Of a DNA stretch of 64,000 bases, positions 1 through 9,054 are shown piece by piece. A program made the translations under genes and the position numbers. Location: assembly GCA_017445225.1 (NCBI GenBank), contig JAFSUN010000008.1, forward strand, positions 1 to 64,000, read 5' to 3'. Each line of letters starts with the position of its first letter. Within the stretch, counting starts at the first letter, position 1. Under the pieces are notes generated by a model, which had not been told where the DNA came from, ran no database searches, and saw only the letters and a list, made by a program, of their open reading frames with translations. This DNA is from Erysipelotrichaceae bacterium. Its GTDB lineage: Bacteria > Bacillota_I > Bacilli_A > Erysipelotrichales > Erysipelotrichaceae.

Positions 1-1
1 A

Positions 2-148
2 GGCCTGTATAAGACCTCAAATGGCATGTGTATCAATGCGGACATTAATGGAGCATTGAACATACTTAAGAAAAGTAGTGTTGTGAGTTTGACAACTCTA
101 TACAGTAGAGGGCAAGTGGACAGCCCGTTAAGAATAAGGATCGCCTGA
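2..148 (+). CDS. tnpB: TnpB (RNA-guided nuclease of IS200/IS605), C-terminal fragment
   Basis: Frame 2 reads straight from the window edge to a TGA at 146-148, giving 48 residues. They start with GLYKTSNGMCINADINGALN, the TnpB C-terminus in which the Asp of the NAD-x-N segment belongs to the third RuvC catalytic motif. The rest of the protein (bridge helix, first two RuvC motifs, zinc finger) lies upstream of the window. TnpB is an RNA-guided DNA endonuclease encoded by the transposon that uses an RNA transcribed from the element's right end. Whether this copy is intact cannot be judged. Confidence 0.85.
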   Translation, partial: GLYKTSNGMCINADINGALNILKKSSVVSLTTLYSRGQVDSPLRIRIA

Positions 149-258
149 TCATGGTACACTAACTATTGTCAGGTGAACAAAGCTTAAATATCAAACTTCT
201 TAAGAAGCCCATAAGTCTTTAGCTTATGGGAGGTTCACTTCATGACCTTGCCGTGCAG
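120..258 (+). ncRNA. Candidate right-end (omega/reRNA) guide RNA of TnpB
   Basis: In IS200/IS605 elements the TnpB guide RNA comes from the 3' end of tnpB plus the right end, and its guide is the roughly 16-20 nt just past the element boundary. Here the 3' tnpB region is followed by the end hairpin and GGTTCAC. The guide would be about 239-258, which lies in the last codons of the neighbouring minus-strand gene. Boundaries are approximate and the call is by analogy. Confidence 0.4.
208..230 (+). repeat. Subterminal hairpin of the IS right end
   Basis: CCCATAAG (208-215) pairs perfectly with CTTATGGG (223-230) around a 7-nt loop. It is followed by AGGTTCAC. This is the kind of structure recognised by TnpA at IS200/IS605 ends, and it also forms the scaffold part of the TnpB guide RNA. 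Confidence 0.7.
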
Positions 259-588
259 CAGATGGAAGAAAGTCCCGATCAGACTTGTCAGTCCGCAGAC
301 ACCGATCAGCAGAATGATGTTCAGGAAACTGATCTTCAGTCCCCTGTTCAGAAGTACGATCACATATCCCGCAACGCAGAGAACGGCGGTGATGATGGTG
401 AAGGTGTAGTGGGTGGGATAGTAGAAGTAGTTCATGACCAGATTGATCAGCAGTACCGCGCCCGGCACGACAAATAAGGCCAGCGGCATGCCGTCAGTGC
501 TGTTTTTCTGGAACAGAACACCCATTACTATCAGGATAGCTGCCACTAAAATCTGCAGCAGAACATTCAAAACATCATCTTTTTTCAT
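235..588 (-). CDS. Hypothetical four-helix membrane protein, 3' end touching the IS
   Basis: A 117-residue protein starting MKKDD, chosen because AGGAAC lies just upstream of this ATG; an upstream ATG at 622-624 is also in frame. Four hydrophobic stretches cover most of the length, so it is an integral membrane protein. I do not recognise a family. Its TGA stop (235-237) lies inside the GGTTCAC tail of the adjacent IS right end, so the last codons and stop may be a product of the insertion, with the original C-terminus lost. Confidence 0.6.
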   Translation of the reverse strand: MKKDDVLNVLLQILVAAILIVMGVLFQKNSTDGMPLALFVVPGAVLLINLVMNYFYYPTHYTFTIITAVLCVAGYVIVLLNRGLKISFLNIILLIGVCGLTSLIGTFFHLLHGKVMK

Positions 589-611
589 AGTTCCTATTAT
601 CTTCATATTCA

Positions 612-640
612 TTGTCCGTGTCAAACAAAAGTGCTACTAT
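612..640 (+). promoter_or_regulatory. Promoter placing transcription start at the DUF5131 ATG
   Basis: TTGTCC (612-617), a 17-bp spacer and TACTAT (635-640). The predicted start of transcription, about 7 nt after the -10 box, coincides with the ATG at 647, and no ribosome binding site precedes it. This suggests a leaderless mRNA. Confidence 0.45.
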
Positions 641-646
641 TTCTTC

Positions 647-2554
<1,908 letters not shown>

Positions 2555-2555
<1 letters not shown>

Positions 2556-3580
2556 TGAGAACTGATGATTTTGATTTTGAACTTCCCCAGGAACTGATCG
2601 CTCAGACCCCCCTGGCTGACCGCAGTTCTTCCCGGCTGCTGGTCGTCAACCGCAAGACCGGAACTTACGAAGACCATCACTTCAATGAAGTGATCGATTT
2701 TCTGCGGCCTGATGACATCATCGTCAGAAACAATACCCGCGTCATTCCCGCCCGCCTCTTCGGCATCAAGGAAGCGACCAACGGCCATTGTGAAGTCCTG
2801 TTATTGAGGGATACCGGTGATGACATCTGGGAGTGCCTCGTCGGCAACGCCAAGATCGTCAAGCCGGGCGTGATCATCACCTTCGGCAACGGGGAACTGA
2901 AAGCTGAATGTGTCCGCTTTGGTGAAAGCGGTGTCCGCTATCTGAAGATGATCTACGATGGCATCTTCATGGAAGTACTGGACCGGCTGGGTGAAGTACC
3001 CCTGCCGCCCTACATCCGGGAGAAGCTGGCTGATCCCGAAAGATATCAGACCGTCTATTCCAAGATCGAGGGCAGCGCTGCCGCTCCGACGGCCGGCCTG
3101 CACTTTACCAATGAACTTATCAAGAAGATCGAAGCCAAGGGCTGTAAGTTCGTCGACGTTACCCTGCACATCGGTCTGGGAACCTTCCGGCCGGTACAGG
3201 TCGATGACATCAACGACCACCACATGCACAGCGAGCACTACGAGATCTCCCAGGAGGCTGCGGAAATCCTCAACCGGGCCCGGGCCAATGGCCAGCGGAT
3301 CATCTGCGTCGGCACCACCAGCGTTCGCACCCTGGAGAGCGTGATGCAGAAGTATGGCTGCTTCAAGGCCTGCTGTGATGAGACCGACATCTTCATCTAT
3401 CCGGGCTATAAGTTCCTGGCTGCGGATGCGATGATCACCAATTTCCATCTGCCGAAGTCCACCCTGATCATGATGATCTCGGCGTTCGGCGGCAAGGATC
3501 TGATCTGGAAAGCCTATCACCACGCGATTGAAGAAAGGTACCGTTTCTTCTCCTTCGGTGACAGCATGATGATATTATGA
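2555..3580 (+). CDS. queA: S-adenosylmethionine:tRNA ribosyltransferase-isomerase
   Basis: QueA transfers and isomerises the ribose of SAM onto preQ1-tRNA to give epoxyqueuosine-tRNA. The 341 residues match the family length. The N-terminal FDFELPQELIAQ, the central SAAPTAGLHFT segment and the C-terminal ITNFHLPKSTL are family hallmarks. It follows tgt with a one-base overlap and overlaps queH by four bases (ATGA), so the three consecutive queuosine steps are made from one message. Confidence 0.97.
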
Positions 3581-4254
3581 GAGAAAACGCCAGGAAGTAT
3601 TACTACAGCCTCCAGCAGGAGGAGATCGAGAGAATAAAGGAGAGCGGAAACAGGCCCTCCCTTTTGATGCATACCTGCTGTGCCATGTGTGCCTGCTGGC
3701 CGATCGTCTATCTCTCCGAATACTTTGACCTGACCCTCTACTACTTCAATGACAACATCTATCCGGAAGCGGAATACCGCAAGCGCTTAGGCGAACTGCA
3801 GCGCTACGTCCGTGAGTTCAATCAGGAATTCAACAGAGATGTAAAGATCATAACCACCCCCTATCAGGGAGAGCAGTACCGTCAGCAGTTTCTGCCCTAC
3901 GCTGACAGTAAGGAAGGCGGCGAAAGATGCCTGCACTGCTTTGACTTAAGAATGGGCAGCGGCATCGAATACGCCGAACAGCACGGCTATGATTACTTCT
4001 GCACGGTGATGACCATCTCCCGCCAGAAGAATTCCATCATTCTCAATCAGATCGGCGAAAGACTGCAGAAGGAGCACCCTTCCGTCCGATACTTCTTCTC
4101 CGACTTCAAGAAGGAAGGCGGACTGGAAAAGGCCGATCAGCTGATCCGCCAACATGACATCTACCGTCAGAACTACTGCGGCTGCTTCTATTCATATAAT
4201 GAAATGTTGGAAAGAGCCCGAAAGGATTACCGGGAGGAATTGAAAAATGATTAA
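3577..4254 (+). CDS. queH: Epoxyqueuosine reductase QueH
   Basis: QueH (formerly DUF208) reduces epoxyqueuosine to queuosine in tRNA and replaces the unrelated QueG in many Bacillota. The 225-residue protein shows the metal-binding cysteines expected: HTCCAMC near residue 34, RCLHCFDLRM mid-protein and YCGCFYS near the C-terminus. The start overlaps the queA stop by four bases, and its own stop overlaps the next gene by eight. No QueC, QueD, QueE or QueF gene is nearby, so the precursor may be imported rather than made here. Confidence 0.93.
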   Translation: MRENARKYYYSLQQEEIERIKESGNRPSLLMHTCCAMCACWPIVYLSEYFDLTLYYFNDNIYPEAEYRKRLGELQRYVREFNQEFNRDVKIITTPYQGEQYRQQFLPYADSKEGGERCLHCFDLRMGSGIEYAEQHGYDYFCTVMTISRQKNSIILNQIGERLQKEHPSVRYFFSDFKKEGGLEKADQLIRQHDIYRQNYCGCFYSYNEMLERARKDYREELKND

Positions 4255-5050
4255 GCTGTTCATCTCTGACATCGACCACACCTTATACTCCAGTGAGCTC
4301 AAGTGCATTCCCCAGGCCAACATTGACGCCATTAAGGCGATGATGGATCAGGGGATCGTCATCTGTCTGGCCACTTCCCGCATCTACGAGGGCTTAATGC
4401 CGACCGCCCTGTCATTGGGACTGGATAAGGTAAGAAGCTACGGTGTCGGCTTCAACGGGGCTGTGGTAAAGCGGATCGACGAAAACCGCGTCATCGCCGC
4501 CGAGGCCTTTCCCAATGAGGATGTCCAGTTCATCAAGAACTATGCCGTGGATAACCGCATCGGCTTCATGCTCTATCAGGATCATTCCTACGTGACCAAT
4601 GCCTACACCAGGATCGCTGAATACAACTTCATCGATGTCGGTGCCGATGTCATTCTGACCAACGACTTCGACAAGTACCTGGTCGACCCCGTCCATCAGA
4701 TGTCCTATTCCGATGACAGCGTCAACATGTATGAACTGGCTGAGGAACTGGACGAAAGGACCGGCCACCGCTTCAACGTCAACGTGGCCCAGCCGATCGT
4801 CATCGACTTCTCCCCCAAGGGCACCAGTAAGCTCTCCGGCCTGCTGCACGTCATTGAGGACATGGACATTACCCTGGAAGAGGTAGCGGCCTTAGGTGAT
4901 GGCGATAACGATGCGCCGATGCTGAAGGCGGCCGGGGTTTCCGGCTGTGTCGGCAACGGTTCCGCCCTGGCCAAGGCCAGTGCCAAGCACGTTCTGGCCC
5001 CCTGCAGGGAAGCCGGAGCGGCCGAATTCATTCGCAAATACGTATTATGA
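4247..5050 (+). CDS. Cof-type HAD-superfamily phosphatase
   Basis: A 267-residue HAD hydrolase. Motif I is DIDHTLYS, which carries both catalytic Asp residues, and motif IV is GDGDNDAPML with a large cap domain between them, the Cof/YidA layout of sugar-phosphate or flavin phosphatases. The substrate cannot be read from sequence. Its ATG overlaps the end of queH by eight bases, so it is the last gene of the tgt operon. A role in queuosine metabolism is possible only by association. Confidence 0.85.
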   Translation: MIKLFISDIDHTLYSSELKCIPQANIDAIKAMMDQGIVICLATSRIYEGLMPTALSLGLDKVRSYGVGFNGAVVKRIDENRVIAAEAFPNEDVQFIKNYAVDNRIGFMLYQDHSYVTNAYTRIAEYNFIDVGADVILTNDFDKYLVDPVHQMSYSDDSVNMYELAEELDERTGHRFNVNVAQPIVIDFSPKGTSKLSGLLHVIEDMDITLEEVAALGDGDNDAPMLKAAGVSGCVGNGSALAKASAKHVLAPCREAGAAEFIRKYVL

Positions 5051-5072
5051 AAAAGGCGTTTCCGCCTTTTTT
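5050..5072. terminator. Bidirectional terminator
   Basis: AAAAAGGCG-tttc-CGCCTTTTTT is a hairpin with A and T tracts on either side, so it can end both the plus-strand tgt operon and the minus-strand rpiB transcript. Confidence 0.85.
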
Positions 5073-5114
5073 GTCTGTCTTAGAAGTGAATGGGCATTCT
5101 CAGAAAGTGAATGC

Positions 5115-5576
5115 TTATTCAGCGGCCTTCAGATGCTGGGTCTGTTCGATCTCGCTGATCATGTCGATCCTTCTCTGATGACGTCCGCCTTCATATTCGG
5201 CATTCAGCCACTCGTCGACGATCATCTTGGCAACCTCAATGCCGACAACACGGGCACCGAAGCAGATGATGTTGGCATTGTTATGCATCTTGGTCAGGCG
5301 GGCACTGAACGGTTCGGAAACACAGGCGGCCCGGATGCCGTGAACCTTGTTGGCAGCCAGGGAGATGCCGACACCGGTTCCGCAGATGCAGATGCCGCAT
5401 TCGACTTCCCCGCCGGCGACGGCCTTGCCGACCTTGTAGCCGGAGATCGGATAGTCAAAGCTGGCCCGGGTATTGGTACCGTAATCGACGACTTCATGGC
5501 CCTTGCCTTCCAGGTAGGCCTTGATCTCATTCTTCATATCAATCGCTGCATGATCATTTCCAATTCCTATTTTCAT
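5115..5576 (-). CDS. rpiB: Ribose-5-phosphate isomerase B (RpiB/LacAB family)
   Basis: A 153-residue protein with the RpiB signature: GNDHAAIDMK at the N-terminus, the active-site Cys loop ICGTGVGISLAANK and the HNNANIICFGAR segment. RpiB interconverts ribose-5-phosphate and ribulose-5-phosphate in the pentose phosphate pathway. Allose-6-phosphate or galactose-6-phosphate isomerase (LacAB) shares the fold, but a single stand-alone gene favours RpiB. GAGAGG precedes the ATG. It appears monocistronic, with its own promoter and a shared terminator. Confidence 0.9.
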   Translation of the reverse strand: MKIGIGNDHAAIDMKNEIKAYLEGKGHEVVDYGTNTRASFDYPISGYKVGKAVAGGEVECGICICGTGVGISLAANKVHGIRAACVSEPFSARLTKMHNNANIICFGARVVGIEVAKMIVDEWLNAEYEGGRHQRRIDMISEIEQTQHLKAAE

Positions 5577-5603
5577 TGTTGATTTCCTCTCATATCTAAC
5601 ATT

Positions 5604-5632
5604 ATTATATAACCTTTTTCCCCCATTTGAAA
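5604..5632 (-). promoter_or_regulatory. rpiB promoter
   Basis: On the minus strand, TTTCAA (5632-5627), 17 bp and a perfect TATAAT (5609-5604), about 30 bp before the rpiB ATG. Confidence 0.6.
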
Positions 5633-5649
5633 CCCGGCATTGACCGAAT

Positions 5650-5675
5650 GAAAATCATGGCTTGCACCATGATCT
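5650..5675 (-). terminator. Terminator of the dut operon
   Basis: ATCATGG (5654-5660) pairs with CCATGAT (5667-5673). On the minus strand the stem is followed by TTTCATT, just after the dut stop codon. Confidence 0.55.
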
Positions 5676-5678
5676 TTT

Positions 5679-6176
5679 TCATTTCTGATCGGTGGAGCCG
5701 AAGCCGCCGGTCCTTACGGCACTGGCGTCATCATCCACGCAGATGCCGAAGGGCACAAAGATCCCCTGGGCAAAGCGGTTGCCCTGCTTGAGCGACAGCT
5801 GGCGGTCGCTGTTATTGGTCACCTGAATCTGGATGTGACCTTCATTGGCAGCGTGATAGTAATCGGCATCGATGATCCCGACGGTATTGTCCAGCTGCAG
5901 GCGGTATCGGAAACCCAGGGAACTGCGCGGGAAGATCTGCAGGACCCAGCCATTCAGGATCTCACAGCGGATGCCGGTCGGGATCCGGGCGGTCTCTCCC
6001 GGTTTCAGTTCCAGATCATAGGGCAGTGAAAAATCATAGCCGGCACTTCCGGCCGTTGCCCGCTTCGGTTTTACGATCACGTCATATAAGGCCAGAGCAT
6101 CCTCCCGGTACTTTTCCGGCAGGTCACCGTAAAACTGTCTGAATGACACCTTTTCAAAACACGCTACTTTTTCCAT
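5679..6176 (-). CDS. dut: dUTP diphosphatase
   Basis: dUTPase hydrolyses dUTP to dUMP and pyrophosphate, keeping uracil out of DNA and supplying thymidylate synthesis. All five trimeric dUTPase motifs are visible in order: AGSAGYDF, PRSSLGF, GIIDADYY, GNRFAQGIF and the C-terminal RTGGFGST arm. The ATG at 6176 (MEKVACF) is preceded by AGGAG and gives 165 residues; upstream in-frame codons look non-coding. It follows the membrane protein gene by seven bases, so both are probably on one transcript. Confidence 0.94.
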   Translation of the reverse strand: MEKVACFEKVSFRQFYGDLPEKYREDALALYDVIVKPKRATAGSAGYDFSLPYDLELKPGETARIPTGIRCEILNGWVLQIFPRSSLGFRYRLQLDNTVGIIDADYYHAANEGHIQIQVTNNSDRQLSLKQGNRFAQGIFVPFGICVDDDASAVRTGGFGSTDQK

Positions 6177-6183
6177 AAAACTC

Positions 6184-6645
6184 CTAATATCCACTGAGGC
6201 TATCCCAGTGCTTCTGTCTTTTGATTGCGATCCAGGCCCTGACCAGTTCATACATCACATAGCCATGGAAAGCCAGGGATATGAGCTCGCCGATGCCGGG
6301 GTCACTAAGCATTGCCAGGATCATCCACAGGGTATCGAGGCCGAACATCACCGTGGCGATCTGCATCCAGATGGCCTTGTATTGCGACAGGTGCCAGCAG
6401 ATCAGATACAGGCAGGCGACCATGGCGGACGCAATCAGCAGGCCAAAGCCAAAGGCGGTATTGCCAAACATCATCTTGACCACGATCGACATGGCACTCA
6501 GATATTCCACTGCATAGGATGAAACCACGAAGGTAAAATCAGCCTGCACAGCCGTCAGAACGATGTTTACCAGCGACAGTAAGCCGACTGATAAGAGCGA
6601 ACTGCGGCCGGTCAGATAATCCTGATCAGTCATTAAACTGTTCAT
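6184..6645 (-). CDS. Hypothetical multi-pass membrane protein
   Basis: 153 residues from the ATG at 6645, chosen because GGGGGTGAT precedes it at a good distance. Four hydrophobic segments span most of the protein, with a short charged C-terminus (KRQKHWDSLSGY). I do not recognise a family. It sits directly upstream of dut in the same orientation. The link to nucleotide metabolism is positional only. Confidence 0.7.
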   Translation of the reverse strand: MNSLMTDQDYLTGRSSLLSVGLLSLVNIVLTAVQADFTFVVSSYAVEYLSAMSIVVKMMFGNTAFGFGLLIASAMVACLYLICWHLSQYKAIWMQIATVMFGLDTLWMILAMLSDPGIGELISLAFHGYVMYELVRAWIAIKRQKHWDSLSGY

Positions 6646-6696
6646 AACGTAATCACCCCCCAATTACTCTTATACTATACTACAAAATAGTCCTGA

Positions 6697-6725
6697 TTAA
6701 AATTCCCGGGACGATGGTGTATAAT
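6697..6725 (+). promoter_or_regulatory. Promoter of the acyltransferase gene
   Basis: TTAAAA (6697-6702), 17 bp and a perfect TATAAT (6720-6725). The ATG at 6751 follows after a short leader with AAGGAG. Confidence 0.7.
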
Positions 6726-6750
6726 AGGCATTATCTGAGAAGGAGAAACC

Positions 6751-8934
6751 ATGAACGGAAAGCGCAACGGTCTTCTGGACCTCTTCAGGGCCATCCTGTG
6801 CATCGCGGTACTGCTCTACCACCTTGAAGTGCTCAAGGGCGGTTTTCTGGCGGTCTGCGGTTTCCTGGTGCTCAGCGGTTTTCTGACGACGGAATCTTTG
6901 AAAAAGCAGGATAGCATCGATCTGCTTCAGTATTACAAGAAGAGATTTGTAAGACTCTGGCTGCCCTTAGCGGCGGTGGTCTTCACCACCCTGGCCGTCA
7001 TGACGGCCTTCCCTGACATCGTCTGGGTCACCATGAAACCGGAAACCACCAGCGTACTGGCCGGCTATAACAACTTCTGGCAGTTAGCTGCCAATTTTGA
7101 CTACTTTGCCCGCCACAGCGATTCCCCCTTCATGCACTTCTGGTATATTGCCATCCAGCTGCAGTTTGATCTGTTCTTCCCGATCATTTTCATAACGGTC
7201 AGAAAGCTGACCGGCAACCGGGAAAAGCCGACGGCGGTAATCTACACCATCGTGGCCCTGGGCTTAACGGCCCTCTTTGTTCAATACTATCGAACCCAGT
7301 CACTTACCGTGGCCTATTATCATACCCTCTCCCGCCTGTTTTCGCCTTTCGCGGGTGTCGCCTTAAGCTATCTGAAAGAGCCTCTGGAGGGCTTATTCAG
7401 CCGTCAGCCCCTGGTCGTCTATGTTGGCAGCTTATTACTTCTTCTAGTCGGTTTCTACGGGTTTGGCTCTGAAAGCCCCTGGTTCCCGCAGCTGATGATC
7501 GCGGCGACCCTGCTCAGTGCCGTCAATATCCTGGCAGCTGTTAATCATGAGAAGGAAGTCTCTGACCTGGGAATCATCAGAACGCTGTCTGATCACAGTT
7601 ACGAGATCTACCTCGTTCAGTACCCCATCTGCTATCTGTACCGCTGTCTTAGTACTGAAGACCTGCTGCTCAGCAACGACATCATCGTCATCATCATCTT
7701 AGTCCTGCTGGCTGCCTTCCTGGTCCACGGAGCCCTTAACAGTAAGATCAGAGCCCTCAAGGTATCGCTGGCCCTGGGCCTGTTAATGACGAGCTTGCTG
7801 GGTGGCCGGGTATATCTGCTGGCCGCCGATAACACCGAAGAGATGCGGCAGCTGCAGCAGCAGCTGGCCGAAAATGAGGAACAGATGCTGAAAGAGCAGC
7901 AGGAAGCCGCTGAGCGGATGGCCCGGGAAAACGCAGAATGGGAAAGAAAGCTGGCCGAGATGGATGCCGATGAAGATGCCATCAGGGAGATGGTTTCCAA
8001 CCTGACCGTGACTGCCATCGGCGATTCGGTAATGGTCGGAGCCGCCAACAAACTGAAGGAAACCTTCAGGAACTGCTACGTCGATGCCAAGGTTTCGCGC
8101 ACCGGCTGGGTCGTCGAAGGCATTCTCAAGAAGCTTAACGACCAGAAATCCCTCGGTCAGGCGGTCGTCCTGCACCTGGGCACCAACGGTGACTGCCCGG
8201 AGAGAGTCAAGGATAAGATCATGAAGCAGTGCAAAGGCCGGGAAGTCTTCTGGCTGACCGTGACCAACGACAAGAACGTCCACGTCAACGATAAGCTCAA
8301 AGCCTTCGTGGAAAAACATGAAAATGCCCACCTGATCGACTGGCAGATCCTGTCCAGTGAGCATCCTGAGTACTTCTACTCCGACAAGATCCACCTGAAT
8401 TCGGCCGGCCGCAAGGGCTATGCCCAGACCGTCCGCGATGAGATCTCCCGCTACTACCTGGAGCTGTTCGCCCAGCGTTGCCAGCAGATCATCGATGAGC
8501 ACGAACAGGAGTTAAGAACGCGCATCTCTTTCTTCGGAAACGAGTTACTGACGGGTATCTACAGCCACCTCTCTCAAGCCCTGTCCTTCGCTGACTATCA
8601 TTCCGAAGCTGTCGACTTTAATGCCCTTAAGGAGCAGATCCTGACAATTCAGGAAGCCGGAAACCTCGCTCATAACCTCATCTTCTGCTTCGACAGCTCC
8701 ACCCCTGTGACCCGGGAAAACTATGAAGAACTGCGGAATGAACTGGCGGATAACCGAATCATCATCGTTGACTTCAGCGGTCAGCTGGCTGAGATGAATC
8801 GGGCCCGGATCATCGATCTAAATGGCGAGCTGACAAGGCATCCGGAATACCTCTCCCCGGATAAGCTGCATCTGACTCCGATCGGCAACCAGATGCTCTT
8901 CCAGATGATCAGCACGGCACTGAATGAGCAATAA
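6751..8934 (+). CDS. OatA-like membrane O-acyltransferase with tandem SGNH domains
   Basis: A 727-residue protein. Residues 1 to about 360 form a multi-pass acyltransferase-3 domain (start LLDLFRAILCIAVLLYHLEV). A Gln/Glu-rich coiled segment (about 365-415) leads to an extracytoplasmic SGNH esterase-like domain with GDS (424-426), HLGTNG (475-480) and DKIH (545-548). A second SGNH-like copy fills about 600-727; there the GDS is replaced by GNE, but the DKLH block (704-707) remains. The layout resembles OatA-type enzymes that O-acetylate peptidoglycan or surface glycans. The acceptor is not determinable. AAGGAG precedes the ATG, and the gene is monocistronic. Confidence 0.85.
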   Translation: MNGKRNGLLDLFRAILCIAVLLYHLEVLKGGFLAVCGFLVLSGFLTTESLKKQDSIDLLQYYKKRFVRLWLPLAAVVFTTLAVMTAFPDIVWVTMKPETTSVLAGYNNFWQLAANFDYFARHSDSPFMHFWYIAIQLQFDLFFPIIFITVRKLTGNREKPTAVIYTIVALGLTALFVQYYRTQSLTVAYYHTLSRLFSPFAGVALSYLKEPLEGLFSRQPLVVYVGSLLLLLVGFYGFGSESPWFPQLMIAATLLSAVNILAAVNHEKEVSDLGIIRTLSDHSYEIYLVQYPICYLYRCLSTEDLLLSNDIIVIIILVLLAAFLVHGALNSKIRALKVSLALGLLMTSLLGGRVYLLAADNTEEMRQLQQQLAENEEQMLKEQQEAAERMARENAEWERKLAEMDADEDAIREMVSNLTVTAIGDSVMVGAANKLKETFRNCYVDAKVSRTGWVVEGILKKLNDQKSLGQAVVLHLGTNGDCPERVKDKIMKQCKGREVFWLTVTNDKNVHVNDKLKAFVEKHENAHLIDWQILSSEHPEYFYSDKIHLNSAGRKGYAQTVRDEISRYYLELFAQRCQQIIDEHEQELRTRISFFGNELLTGIYSHLSQALSFADYHSEAVDFNALKEQILTIQEAGNLAHNLIFCFDSSTPVTRENYEELRNELADNRIIIVDFSGQLAEMNRARIIDLNGELTRHPEYLSPDKLHLTPIGNQMLFQMISTALNEQ

Positions 8935-8949
8935 ACAATTATTAACCTG

Positions 8950-8973
8950 ACGGCATGGCATCCATGCCGTTTT
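8950..8973 (+). terminator. Terminator after the acyltransferase gene
   Basis: ACGGCATGG-cat-CCATGCCGT is a perfect 9-bp stem with a short T run. Confidence 0.7.
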
Positions 8974-9054
8974 ACATTGTTCTGTACAATCAGCCCTTTC
9001 TATATGATAATAAAGGCATGAAGCATTCCCCTGTTTTTGAAAGGAGGCTGCGTT

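Larger units (their letters stand above)
1..238 (+). mobile_element. Right end of an IS200/IS605-type element (left part outside window)
   Basis: The first 148 bases encode the C-terminus of a TnpB protein. About 60 bases further on is a perfect 8-bp hairpin (208-230) followed by GGTTCAC, the arrangement usual at the right end of IS200/IS605 elements. These elements carry subterminal hairpins instead of inverted repeats and make no target duplication. The exact boundary (about 238) is inferred from the hairpin and the TTCAC tail. Whether a TnpA is present cannot be seen. Confidence 0.7.

Noticed and set aside
7783-8502. 239-codon antisense frame opposite the acyltransferase
   Set aside because: Low-complexity, no family features; the plus strand has clear SGNH motifs.
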